A DNA stretch of 16,788 nucleotides. Origin: JACDBD01 sp050743385 (GTDB lineage: Bacteria; Actinomycetota; Acidimicrobiia; IMCC26256; JACDBD01). The stretch covers positions 1 through 16,788 of the forward strand of contig JBOGFJ010000093.1 of the NCBI GenBank assembly GCA_050743385.1. Direction: 5' to 3'. Every line of letters starts with the position of its first letter. Position 1 is the stretch's first letter. This document shows, piece by piece, positions 1-6,955 of the stretch. The notes under the pieces are model-generated. The model was given only the letters and a program-made list of their open reading frames with translations, did not search any database and was not told the DNA's origin. Both the position numbers and the translations under genes were made by a program.

Positions 1-2
1 CC

Positions 3-365
3 TCACCGCCGGCGCCTCCTGGGCCCCCGCCCGTCGCTCCGACGCCACCGCCCGTAGTCGGCGGCACGATCGGGAACGGGTCGACGCCCACCGCCGTCGC
101 CCGCGGGCCCGAGGAGCACCCGGAGACCGCGCCCGCCGACAAAGCGGACAAAACGAAAGAGGACACAGAGAAGGTGGAGACGTCGGCCGCCGCTCCCGCA
201 CCGAGCACGCCGGCGGTCGCACCGGCTCGCCCCGCTCGCCCCGCCACGTGGCGGGTGGTCAAGGCCAATCCTGTCGACATCATCGTCTGGGACCCCGCCG
301 ACGAGGCGGGCGAACCCGCCCCGAGCAAGGAAATCGCTCAATCGGAGCCCTCCGTCACCCGATAG
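3..365 (+). CDS. C-terminal part of an unidentified Pro/Ala-rich protein (5' end outside window)
   Basis: The frame is open from the first bases to a TAG at 363-365, giving 120 residues with no start needed inside the window. The visible part is low complexity: a Pro-rich stretch, a Lys/Asp/Glu-rich patch around residues 42-56, an Ala/Pro linker, then a more ordered tail beginning near TWRVVKANP and continuing into VDIIVWDP. A GTG at 174 could serve as an internal start but has no clear ribosome site, so I read this as the tail of a longer protein. The Lys-rich patch is AT-richer than its surroundings. The gene lies 34 nt before the next rightward gene and is probably co-transcribed with it. 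I do not recognise a family; a disordered linker with a short C-terminal segment is all that can be said. Confidence 0.6.
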   Translation, partial: SPPAPPGPPPVAPTPPPVVGGTIGNGSTPTAVARGPEEHPETAPADKADKTKEDTEKVETSAAAPAPSTPAVAPARPARPATWRVVKANPVDIIVWDPADEAGEPAPSKEIAQSEPSVTR

Positions 366-387
366 CACCATGAGGCAGCGGGTCGAG

Positions 388-394
388 AGGAGGG
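388..394 (+). promoter_or_regulatory. Strong ribosome binding site for the gene at 400
   Basis: AGGAGGG lies 5 nt before a GTG at 400. The in-frame ATG at 370 has no such motif, so this site argues for the downstream GTG as the real start. Confidence 0.7.
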
Positions 395-399
395 CTCTG

Positions 400-975
400 G
401 TGTTCACCGAGACACGATCCAGCCTGGCCCGCGTCCGGCTCAAGGAGCAGCTCGCAGGCCTGCAGTCGTTCGAGCCGGCCGATCGGGCCCGCGCCGGTCG
501 CGAGCTCGCCGCCGACCTCGCCCGCAGCGCCGGCCCGCTCCTCGACCACGTCGCCAACGAGTTCGACGATCGGGTCCTCACCGCCATCGCCCGAGCGGTG
601 GTCGACACCCCGCCCGAGCCCAGGGAATCACGTCGGGTGCGGCAGCTCCGCGAGTGGGCCGACTCCGAGCTCGAGCGCCTCGCGCTCGAGGAGGCATTCC
701 TCGGTCGTGAGCCGCAGCCCGTCGGCCGGGTGTTCGACTTCGCGCCGGTCGCGGCGTCGGACACGGCGCCCGAGTCTCCGCAACTCACGGTCGCCGAGGT
801 GGCGCCCGCGCCGGTGGCACTGACACCCCGCATTCCCCCCGAGAAGGCCGAGCCCAAGGTCGACCATCACATCTCATGGCGTGCGCCCGACGATGACGCT
901 CCCGACCATCCCGCGTCCGCCACCGATCACCCCGCCAACGGCTGGGGAACCGAGACACTGAGCTGGAGACCGTGA
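400..975 (+). CDS. Unknown protein, charged helical N-terminal half and Pro-rich tail
   Basis: This 191-residue protein has no family I recognise. Residues 1 to about 105 are rich in Arg, Glu, Ala and Leu and should be helical (for example RVRLKEQLAGL and REWADSELERLALEEAFL). The rest is Pro/Ala/Asp-rich and probably disordered, ending in ETLSWRP. There is no signal peptide or membrane segment. I chose the GTG at 400 because AGGAGGG sits 5 nt before it; an ATG at 370 would add ten residues but lacks a ribosome site. The stop codon TGA overlaps the ATG of the next small ORF (TGATG), which implies translational coupling. The gene probably belongs to a transcript with the fragment upstream and the 39-residue ORF downstream. 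Confidence 0.7.
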   Translation: MFTETRSSLARVRLKEQLAGLQSFEPADRARAGRELAADLARSAGPLLDHVANEFDDRVLTAIARAVVDTPPEPRESRRVRQLREWADSELERLALEEAFLGREPQPVGRVFDFAPVAASDTAPESPQLTVAEVAPAPVALTPRIPPEKAEPKVDHHISWRAPDDDAPDHPASATDHPANGWGTETLSWRP

Positions 976-1094
976 TGACGTACCACCAGTTCCTCGCCTA
1001 CCTGTTCGACCGCGAGCCCACTCGCGACCTCGCCATCGAGCTCGCGGCGGTGGTCCGGCGCCGCACGGCCCGGAAGACCACTCCGCTCATTTAG
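975..1094 (+). CDS. Small 39-residue protein, translationally coupled
   Basis: An ATG at 975 shares one base with the stop codon of the preceding gene (TGATG), the usual arrangement for coupled translation. It encodes 39 residues, starting MTYHQFLAYLFDREPT and ending in a very basic stretch VVRRRTARKTTPLI. The N-terminal half looks like an amphipathic helix, and the product is strongly cationic overall. I know no family for it. The stop codon is only 7 nt from the stop of the convergent methyltransferase gene. The overlap, tight packing and GC-rich third positions support a real gene, but expression is unproven. It may be a small partner of the protein encoded just upstream. Confidence 0.5.
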   Translation: MTYHQFLAYLFDREPTRDLAIELAAVVRRRTARKTTPLI

Positions 1095-1101
1095 CGCTTG
1101 T

Positions 1102-1746
1102 TCAGCGGGGCTTCACCCCGCACAGCAGGGCGAGCTCGCGCCACTTCCAGTGGCAGTCGACATGGTCGAAGCCGATCTGACGCAGCCAGCACAACTGGGT
1201 CTCGACGTCGAGGAGCTTGTTCGACGGATCGTCGTCCTCGGGCGATTTGCCGATCGCGGCCAGGAAGTCGACGTGCAGCGCGGGCGTCGCCGACGCGACG
1301 TGCTCGAGGTTGGCGAGCGTCCCGCCCGGATCAAGGAGGTCGAAGACCTCGGCATAGAGGGCCCGCTTGCGCTCGTGCACGCAGTGGTGAATGGCGAAGC
1401 TCGACACCACGAGGTCGAAGCGACCGAGCGTCGCCGGGAGACGCTCGTCGAGGTCGTGCTCCACGATCTCGACCGCGGGGTCGTCGGCGAAGCGGGCCCG
1501 GGCGCGCCCGAGCATCTCGGCCGAGAAATCGACACCGACGCCCTCGGCCGAGGGCACGGCGCCCCGCACGAGCCCGAGCGTGTAGCCGTCGCCGGTGCCC
1601 AGGTCGAGCACCCGGCGCGGACGCCGCGGCACGACCTCCATCAGCGCCGTCATGGCCTCCGCGTGGTGCGGGAGCCCGTCGCGTTCACCGAGGTAGCGCT
1701 GCGCCCACGCCGGGTCTGACCAGAGGTTGACGGGCTCGGCGCTCAC
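1102..1746 (-). CDS. Class I SAM-dependent methyltransferase
   Basis: The product is a 214-residue cytoplasmic protein with the Rossmann methyltransferase signature. Motif I is VLDLGTGDGYT at residues 46-56, which binds S-adenosylmethionine. An acidic residue follows in GVGVDFSAEML, then EHDLDE, FDLVVSSFAIHH and the post-motif LDPGGTLANLEH. The overall pattern is that of the Methyltransf_25/UbiE-like group. The acceptor substrate cannot be read from the sequence. The GTG start overlaps the leuA stop by 4 nt (GTGA), so it is almost certainly translated from the leuA transcript, although its chemistry has no obvious link to leucine synthesis. There is no clear ribosome site of its own, consistent with coupling. 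Length is normal for a free-standing enzyme of this type. Confidence 0.88.
   Translation of the reverse strand: MSAEPVNLWSDPAWAQRYLGERDGLPHHAEAMTALMEVVPRRPRRVLDLGTGDGYTLGLVRGAVPSAEGVGVDFSAEMLGRARARFADDPAVEIVEHDLDERLPATLGRFDLVVSSFAIHHCVHERKRALYAEVFDLLDPGGTLANLEHVASATPALHVDFLAAIGKSPEDDDPSNKLLDVETQLCWLRQIGFDHVDCHWKWRELALLCGVKPR
1105..1121. terminator. Possible hairpin at a convergent gene junction
   Basis: GCGGGG, five bases, CCCCGC forms a 6-bp perfect stem. It lies 10 nt after the stop of the rightward 39-residue ORF and inside the last codons of the leftward methyltransferase. No T tract follows on either strand, so intrinsic termination is uncertain. Confidence 0.3.
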
Positions 1747-3287
1747 GGCCCGACTTCGGCTTCGCGCACGTCGGGCCGCTCGCGCAGTCGCACGACCTTG
1801 TTGACGGCATTGAGGTAGGCACGGGCAGCCGCCTCGACGACGTCGGTCGCCACGCCGCGGCCCGACACCTTCACCCCGTCGGCGTCGAGCTGCACGATCA
1901 CGTCGCCCAACGCGTCGCCGCCGCCCGTCACCGCCGACACCGCAAAGTCGGTGAGCGTGCCGTGCACACCTGTGGCCCTCGCGATCGCCGCCATCGCGGC
2001 GTCGATCGTGCCATTGCCCTCGGCCTCGCCTTCGACCTTGCCACCCTCTTCGGTAAGCACGACCCGGGCCGTGGGCGTCGCGCTCGTGCCCCCGGTGAAA
2101 TCGAGACTCACGATGTCGAATCGATGCACGTACCCGGCTCCGAGCTCCTCGGCGACGATCGCCTCCAGGTCGGCCTCGGTGATCTGGACCTTGCGGTCGG
2201 CGAGCTCCTTGAACCGCCTGAACGCCGAGTTGAGCGCGTCACCCTGGATCCGGATCCCCATCTTGGCCAGCGAATCGGAGAACGCGTGCCGTCCCGAGTG
2301 CTTGCCCAGCACGATCTGGGCTGCTTCCTGCCCCACGGTGCTGGCGTCGATGATCTCGTAGGTCTCGCGGTCTTCGAGCACACCGTGCTGGTGGATGCCC
2401 GCCTCGTGGGCGAACGCGTTGCGACCCACGACTGCCTTGTTGTACTGCACCGGGTAGCCGGTGAGGCGTGAGACGATCCGCGAGGTGCGGGCCAGCTCCT
2501 CGGTCCGCACCCCCGTCTCGACGTGACCGAAGTAGTCGCTGCGGGTGCGGATCGCCATCACGATCTCCTCGAGCGCGGCGTTGCCCGCCCGCTCCCCCAG
2601 CCCGTTGATCGCGCACTCGACCTGCCGGGCACCCGCCTTGACGCCCGCGAGCGAGTTGGCGACCGCCAGGCCGAGGTCGTTGTGGCAGTGGGTGGACACG
2701 ACGTAGTCGCCCCGCACGCGGTCGAGCACGAACTCGATGAGCGACGCGAACTCTTCGGGCACGCCGAAGCCGACGGTGTCGGGGATGTTGATCGTGGTCG
2801 CCCCGTTGTCGACCGCGATCTGGCACACCTCCGTCATGAAGTCGGCGTCGGAGCGGCTGCCGTCCTCGGGCGAGAACTCGACGTCGGCGCAGTAGCCCCG
2901 GGCACGGGCGACACCGGCCGCGGCCTCCGCCTTGACCTCGTCCTCGGTCATCCGCAGCTTCTTCTTCATGTGGATCGGCGACGTGGCGATGAACACGTGG
3001 AGGCGAGGCCGTTCGGCGTGCTGGACCGCCTCCCACGCCCGGTCGACGTCGGCGAAGCCCGTGCGCGACAGCCCGGCGATCGTCGAGCCCTGCACGGCCT
3101 TCGCGATGGCCTCGACGGCCTCGAAGTCGCCCTGGCTCGCGATCGGGAAGCCGGCCTCGATGATGTCGACGCCCAGGCGGGCGAGCTGCTCGGCGATCTC
3201 CAGCTTCTCGGCGACGTCGAGCGAGATGCCCGGCGACTGCTCGCCGTCCCGCAGGGTCGTGTCGAAGATCCGTACCTGATCGGTCAT
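1743..3287 (-). CDS. leuA: 2-isopropylmalate synthase (LeuA, type 1)
   Basis: LeuA condenses acetyl-CoA with 3-methyl-2-oxobutanoate, the first committed step of leucine synthesis. The 514-residue length matches the type-1 family, shorter than the roughly 600-640-residue form of mycobacteria and corynebacteria. Visible motifs are DTTLRDGEQSPG (residues 9-20), metal-binding HCHND (200-204) and NGLGERAGN (228-236), then HEAGIHQHGV. A C-terminal regulatory domain from about residue 385 normally mediates leucine feedback inhibition. Citramalate synthase is the main alternative, but the HQHGVLEDRETYE segment and overall match favour LeuA. The ATG at 3287 gives the standard N-terminus; the ribosome site (GGGAG-like) is weak and rather far upstream. 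The gene is preceded by a leader peptide and terminator that look like a leucine attenuator, and followed by an overlapping methyltransferase gene. Confidence 0.95.
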   Translation of the reverse strand: MTDQVRIFDTTLRDGEQSPGISLDVAEKLEIAEQLARLGVDIIEAGFPIASQGDFEAVEAIAKAVQGSTIAGLSRTGFADVDRAWEAVQHAERPRLHVFIATSPIHMKKKLRMTEDEVKAEAAAGVARARGYCADVEFSPEDGSRSDADFMTEVCQIAVDNGATTINIPDTVGFGVPEEFASLIEFVLDRVRGDYVVSTHCHNDLGLAVANSLAGVKAGARQVECAINGLGERAGNAALEEIVMAIRTRSDYFGHVETGVRTEELARTSRIVSRLTGYPVQYNKAVVGRNAFAHEAGIHQHGVLEDRETYEIIDASTVGQEAAQIVLGKHSGRHAFSDSLAKMGIRIQGDALNSAFRRFKELADRKVQITEADLEAIVAEELGAGYVHRFDIVSLDFTGGTSATPTARVVLTEEGGKVEGEAEGNGTIDAAMAAIARATGVHGTLTDFAVSAVTGGGDALGDVIVQLDADGVKVSGRGVATDVVEAAARAYLNAVNKVVRLRERPDVREAEVGP

Positions 3288-3333
3288 GGCTGGCTCGCTC
3301 TCTCCCGTCCTACGAAACCCGTTTCCTGCAACG

Positions 3334-3365
3334 AAAAACCTCCCCGGCCCGAAGGCACGAGGAGG
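3334..3365 (-). terminator. Intrinsic terminator in the leuA leader
   Basis: Read leftward, the arm CCTCCTCGTGCC (3365-3354), loop TTCG and arm GGCCGGGGAGG (3349-3339) pair over 11 bp with one bulged T, followed at once by TTTTT (3338-3334). It lies between the leader peptide stop and the leuA start, 46 nt before the ATG. This is a textbook Rho-independent terminator placed where an attenuator needs it. Confidence 0.85.
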
Positions 3366-3370
3366 CGTCC

Positions 3371-3391
3371 GCGAGCACCGGCGGTGCTCGC
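3371..3391 (-). promoter_or_regulatory. Leader hairpin between leader peptide and terminator
   Basis: GCGAGCACC and GGTGCTCGC form a perfect 9-bp stem with a 3-nt loop. The hairpin starts 2 nt after the leader peptide stop codon, so a ribosome stalled on the Leu codons would cover its 5' arm. It is a candidate pause or anti-antiterminator hairpin. I could not find a convincing competing antiterminator pairing by eye. Confidence 0.6.
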
Positions 3392-3393
3392 CG

Positions 3394-3435
3394 CTAGGTA
3401 AGGAGCAGGCTCTGGGTGGGCAGTTCCCTGGTCAT
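3394..3435 (-). CDS. leuA leader peptide, 13 residues (MTRELPTQSLLLT)
   Basis: The ORF encodes MTRELPTQSLLLT, with four leucines among 13 residues, three in a row (CTG CTC CTT) just before the stop. CTT is uncommon in this GC-rich window. It is followed by a 9-bp hairpin and a strong intrinsic terminator before leuA, the arrangement of amino-acid attenuators. An upstream in-frame ATG at 3447 would give a 17-residue form starting MNVL, with a fifth Leu. However, a promoter-like GACCAT box overlaps that ATG and would start transcription near 3436-3440, so I favour the second ATG on a leaderless mRNA. Known family behaviour: ribosome stalling on Leu codons when charged tRNA-Leu is scarce lets transcription run into leuA. 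Confidence 0.7.
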   Translation of the reverse strand: MTRELPTQSLLLT

Positions 3436-3445
3436 GAGGACATTC

Positions 3446-3474
3446 ATGGTCCCAGGACACGGAGCAGAAGTCAA
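3446..3474 (-). promoter_or_regulatory. Probable leuA promoter (TTGACT, 17 nt, GACCAT)
   Basis: Read leftward, TTGACT at 3474-3469 is separated by exactly 17 nt from GACCAT at 3451-3446. The -35 matches five of six consensus bases; the -10 keeps the key A2 and T6. Transcription would begin about 6-11 nt downstream, at or just before the leader peptide ATG at 3435. Confidence 0.5.
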
Positions 3475-3529
3475 TTCATCCGCGGGTGACACGCGCGAGA
3501 CTCCGTCGCAGTGAGCCCGGGGCGGGGAG

Positions 3530-3535
3530 AGGAGG
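3530..3535 (+). promoter_or_regulatory. Ribosome binding site fixing the start at 3543
   Basis: AGGAGG lies 7 nt before the GTG at 3543. An earlier in-frame GTG at 3486 has no comparable site, and the later start places the membrane helix near the N-terminus. Confidence 0.7.
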
Positions 3536-3542
3536 CGCCGTC

Positions 3543-3959
3543 GTGCGCCGGTTCCTGAAGCGAGTGCTGAAGGTAGGAGTGCTGGCCGGGGCGGGCTACG
3601 CCGTGTGGCGCTACTTCGAGAAGCGGCGCAGCGACTCGGGGGTCGGATGGGAACCGCAGCCGTTCCCGTACCCACCCCAGCCCCGCACCACCGACCCCTT
3701 CTCCACGGAGGAGACGCAGGTCGACGTGGCCACGCCGGTGGAGCCGGCCGGCGGGGTCGAGCGCGCGCCGGCTCCCGATGCCGCGTGGGTCGAGCCCAAC
3801 GGCGACGTCTGCCCGACGACCCACCCCGTCAAGGCGAAGCTCTCGAGCAAGATCTTCCACGTCCCCGGCGGGCAGAGCTACGACCGCACAAAGCCCGACC
3901 GCTGCTACCGCGATCCCGCGGCCGCCGAGGTCGACGGCCTCCGCCGGGCGGCGCGTTAG
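3543..3959 (+). CDS. Small membrane-anchored protein with a C-terminal sunset-like domain
   Basis: The product is 138 residues, starting at GTG 3543 with AGGAGG 7 nt upstream. A basic N-terminus (MRRFLKRVLK) precedes one likely membrane helix at residues 11-25 (VGVLAGAGYAVWRYF). A Pro-rich linker follows, then a compact C-terminal module at about residues 88-138: CPTTHPVKAK, then FHVPGGQSYDRT, then DRCYRDPAAAEVDGLRR. This resembles the small 'sunset' domain found at the C-termini of many actinobacterial proteins. Cys90, His106 and Cys121 are candidates for a metal site or a disulfide. The molecular function of this domain is not known to me. The gene diverges from the leuA leader and converges with serA, with a repeated hairpin element in between. 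Confidence 0.75.
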   Translation: MRRFLKRVLKVGVLAGAGYAVWRYFEKRRSDSGVGWEPQPFPYPPQPRTTDPFSTEETQVDVATPVEPAGGVERAPAPDAAWVEPNGDVCPTTHPVKAKLSSKIFHVPGGQSYDRTKPDRCYRDPAAAEVDGLRRAAR

Positions 3960-3985
3960 GAGAAGCCGCGGTCCCTCGACGAGGG

Positions 3986-4097
3986 GGCGGAGCGCGACCA
4001 GAGCCAGGAGCTGCCATCGCTCGACGAGGGGGTGGGCTTTGCCCGCCCCCGGACCGCCGGCTGCGTGCGGAGCGGCGAGCGAAGCGAGCGCGACCAG
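3986..4097 (-). repeat. Modular 3' element, copy A (after serA)
   Basis: Read leftward from 4097, four blocks appear in order. The first is a 29-nt module (4097-4069) beginning CTGGTCGCGCTCGC. The second is a 10-bp GC hairpin (4050-4028). The third is GATGGCAGCTCC (4018-4007). The fourth is a shortened second copy of the module start (4001-3986, CTGGTCGCGCTCCGCC). The same blocks in the same order occur at 8224-8366. The element begins 4 nt after the serA stop codon, in the serA sense direction, and fills the convergent gap with the sunset-domain gene. Confidence 0.75.
4028..4050 (-). terminator. Hairpin within the copy A element, likely serA terminator
   Basis: Read leftward, GGGGGCGGGC, loop AAA, GCCCACCCCC pairs over ten positions with one C-A mismatch; on the other strand that position is a G-T wobble. 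There is no T tract. Its place between convergent genes suggests bidirectional termination or 3'-end protection. Confidence 0.5.
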
Positions 4098-4101
4098 AGA
4101 G

Positions 4102-5694
4102 CTAGAGATCGAGCTCGATCGCCTTGGCGTCGACGATGCCGTCCTGGGCGCGGAGGCGCTCTACGACGTCGGTGGGCACGGGCTCGTCGACGGCGAGCAC
4201 CATGAGCGCGGCCGCTCCCGCCGGGCTCTTCCCGACGTCCATGTCGGCGATGTTCACGTCCGCATCACCGAGGATCGAGCCGACGCGGCCGATCATCCCG
4301 GGTGTGTCGGCGTTGCGGACCACGAGCATGTGGCTCGACGGTGGCACGTCGATGATGTGGTCGGCGATCCCGACGATGCGGGGAGCCTCTTGCTTGCCGT
4401 AGAGCGTGCCGGCGGCGTGCACCGGCCGGTCGTCGACGACGCCGCGCAGCGTGAGCAGGTTCACGTAGTCGCGTGCCGAGGTCGACACCGTCTCCCGGTA
4501 CGACAGGCCACGCTCGGCCGCGAGCTGCGGCGCGTTCACGAACGACACCGGCTCGTCGACGACGGACGTGAGCACTCCCCGTAACACGGCGAGGGTGAGC
4601 ACCCGGCAGTCGTAGTCGGCGATCTCGCCCTCATAGCTGACGTCGAGCTCGTCGACGACGCCGCCGGCGAGCGCAGTGAAGAGCACGCCGAGCCGCTCGG
4701 CGAGGGGCAGGAACGGCCGAACGGTCTCCGACGCCTCGCTCGCGGCGACGTTGACCGCGTAGGGGACGAAGTCGCCCCGGAGCGCGAGCACCACCTGCTC
4801 GGCGATCGTCTGACCCGCCTTGTCCTGGGCCTCGGCCGTCGACGCGCCCAGGTGCGGCGTCACGACCGCGGAGTCGAGCTCGAAGAGCGGCGACTCGGTC
4901 GTGGGCTCGGAGGCGAATACGTCGAGCGATGCGCCGGCGATCCGGCCGTCGCGGAGCGCCTCGGCGAGCTCCTCCTCGTCGACGATCCCGCCCCGAGCCG
5001 TGTTGACGATGCGGAGCGTCGGCTTGGCCTTGGCGAGCAGGTCGCGACCGATCAGGCCGATCGTCTCGGGGGTCTTGGGGAGGTGGACGGTGAGGAAGTC
5101 GGCGGAGGCGACGAGGTCTTCGAGCGTCGGTGCGAGCTGCACACCCAGCTGGCGGGCGCGCTCGGCGCTCACGAACGGGTCGTAGGCGGTCAGGCGCATC
5201 CCGAACGCCAGGGCACGCTGCGCGACCAGCACGCCGACCCGCCCGAGCCCGATGATCCCGAGCGTCTTGCCGTAGAGCTCGACGCCCTCCCACCGGGAGC
5301 GGTTCCAGTCGCCGCCGCGCAGGTCGCGGTCGGCCTGGGGAATGTTGCGGGCCTGGGCGAGCATGAGCGCGACCGTGTGCTCCGCCGCCGAGAGCACGTT
5401 CGACTGCGGTGCGTTGACCACCATGACGCCGCGTCGGGTCGCCGCCTCGACATCGACGTTGTCGAGACCGATACCGGCGCGTCCGACGACGACGAGATCG
5501 CGCCCGGCGTCGAGCACCTGGGCCGTCACGTCGGTGGCGCTGCGGATGATCAGCGCGGCCGCGCCCCGGACGGCCTCGAGCAACGCCTCGGGCGAGAGCC
5601 CGAGCTGCTCGTCGACGTCGAGCTCGGCGCTGCGCAGCGCGTCGATGCCGCTGGGTGCGAGCTGCTCGGTGACGAGGATCCGGGAAGCCGGCAT
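4102..5694 (-). CDS. serA: D-3-phosphoglycerate dehydrogenase (SerA, long ACT form)
   Basis: SerA oxidises 3-phosphoglycerate to 3-phosphohydroxypyruvate with NAD, opening serine synthesis. The 530 residues match the long actinobacterial form. The nucleotide-binding GLGRVG is at residues 149-154. The catalytic set is Arg234 (NTARGG), Glu263 (DVFASEP) and His281 (TPHLGAST). An intervening substrate-binding domain spans roughly residues 305-450. A C-terminal ACT domain begins near HMLVVRNADTPGMIG and normally binds serine for feedback inhibition. The ATG at 5694 is 9 nt after the stop of the aminotransferase gene, so the two form an operon. The ribosome site is weak. A repeated hairpin element begins 4 nt after the stop. 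Confidence 0.95.
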   Translation of the reverse strand: MPASRILVTEQLAPSGIDALRSAELDVDEQLGLSPEALLEAVRGAAALIIRSATDVTAQVLDAGRDLVVVGRAGIGLDNVDVEAATRRGVMVVNAPQSNVLSAAEHTVALMLAQARNIPQADRDLRGGDWNRSRWEGVELYGKTLGIIGLGRVGVLVAQRALAFGMRLTAYDPFVSAERARQLGVQLAPTLEDLVASADFLTVHLPKTPETIGLIGRDLLAKAKPTLRIVNTARGGIVDEEELAEALRDGRIAGASLDVFASEPTTESPLFELDSAVVTPHLGASTAEAQDKAGQTIAEQVVLALRGDFVPYAVNVAASEASETVRPFLPLAERLGVLFTALAGGVVDELDVSYEGEIADYDCRVLTLAVLRGVLTSVVDEPVSFVNAPQLAAERGLSYRETVSTSARDYVNLLTLRGVVDDRPVHAAGTLYGKQEAPRIVGIADHIIDVPPSSHMLVVRNADTPGMIGRVGSILGDADVNIADMDVGKSPAGAAALMVLAVDEPVPTDVVERLRAQDGIVDAKAIELDL

Positions 5695-5703
5695 CTCAGA
5701 AAC

Positions 5704-6894
<1,191 letters not shown>

Positions 6895-6902
6895 CAACCG
6901 TC

Positions 6903-6908
6903 ATGGTC
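6903..6908 (-). promoter_or_regulatory. Candidate -10 box of the aminotransferase-serA operon
   Basis: GACCAT read leftward lies 8 nt before the ATG at 6894. It is the same hexamer proposed for the leuA promoter. No good -35 hexamer is visible, so support is limited. Confidence 0.3.
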
Positions 6909-6942
6909 GCACGCCGCTCCCGGTCCCGGACACCATTTCCCC

Positions 6943-6948
6943 TAGCCT
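6943..6948 (+). promoter_or_regulatory. Candidate -10 box placing +1 on the GTG at 6956
   Basis: TAGCCT (TANNNT) ends 7 nt before the GTG at 6956. There is no ribosome site, so a leaderless mRNA is the simplest reading. The -35 region is not convincing. Confidence 0.4.
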
Positions 6949-6955
6949 TTCGACC

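Noticed and set aside
3314..3325. GAAAC-CC-GTTTC inverted repeat between the leuA terminator and start codon
   Set aside because: The stem is only 5 bp with a 2-nt loop; it could be a small operator, but nothing else supports it.
2523..3401. Rightward frame opposite leuA
   Set aside because: It is the antisense shadow of a clear LeuA and runs through the terminator region; there is no ribosome site and no recognisable domain.
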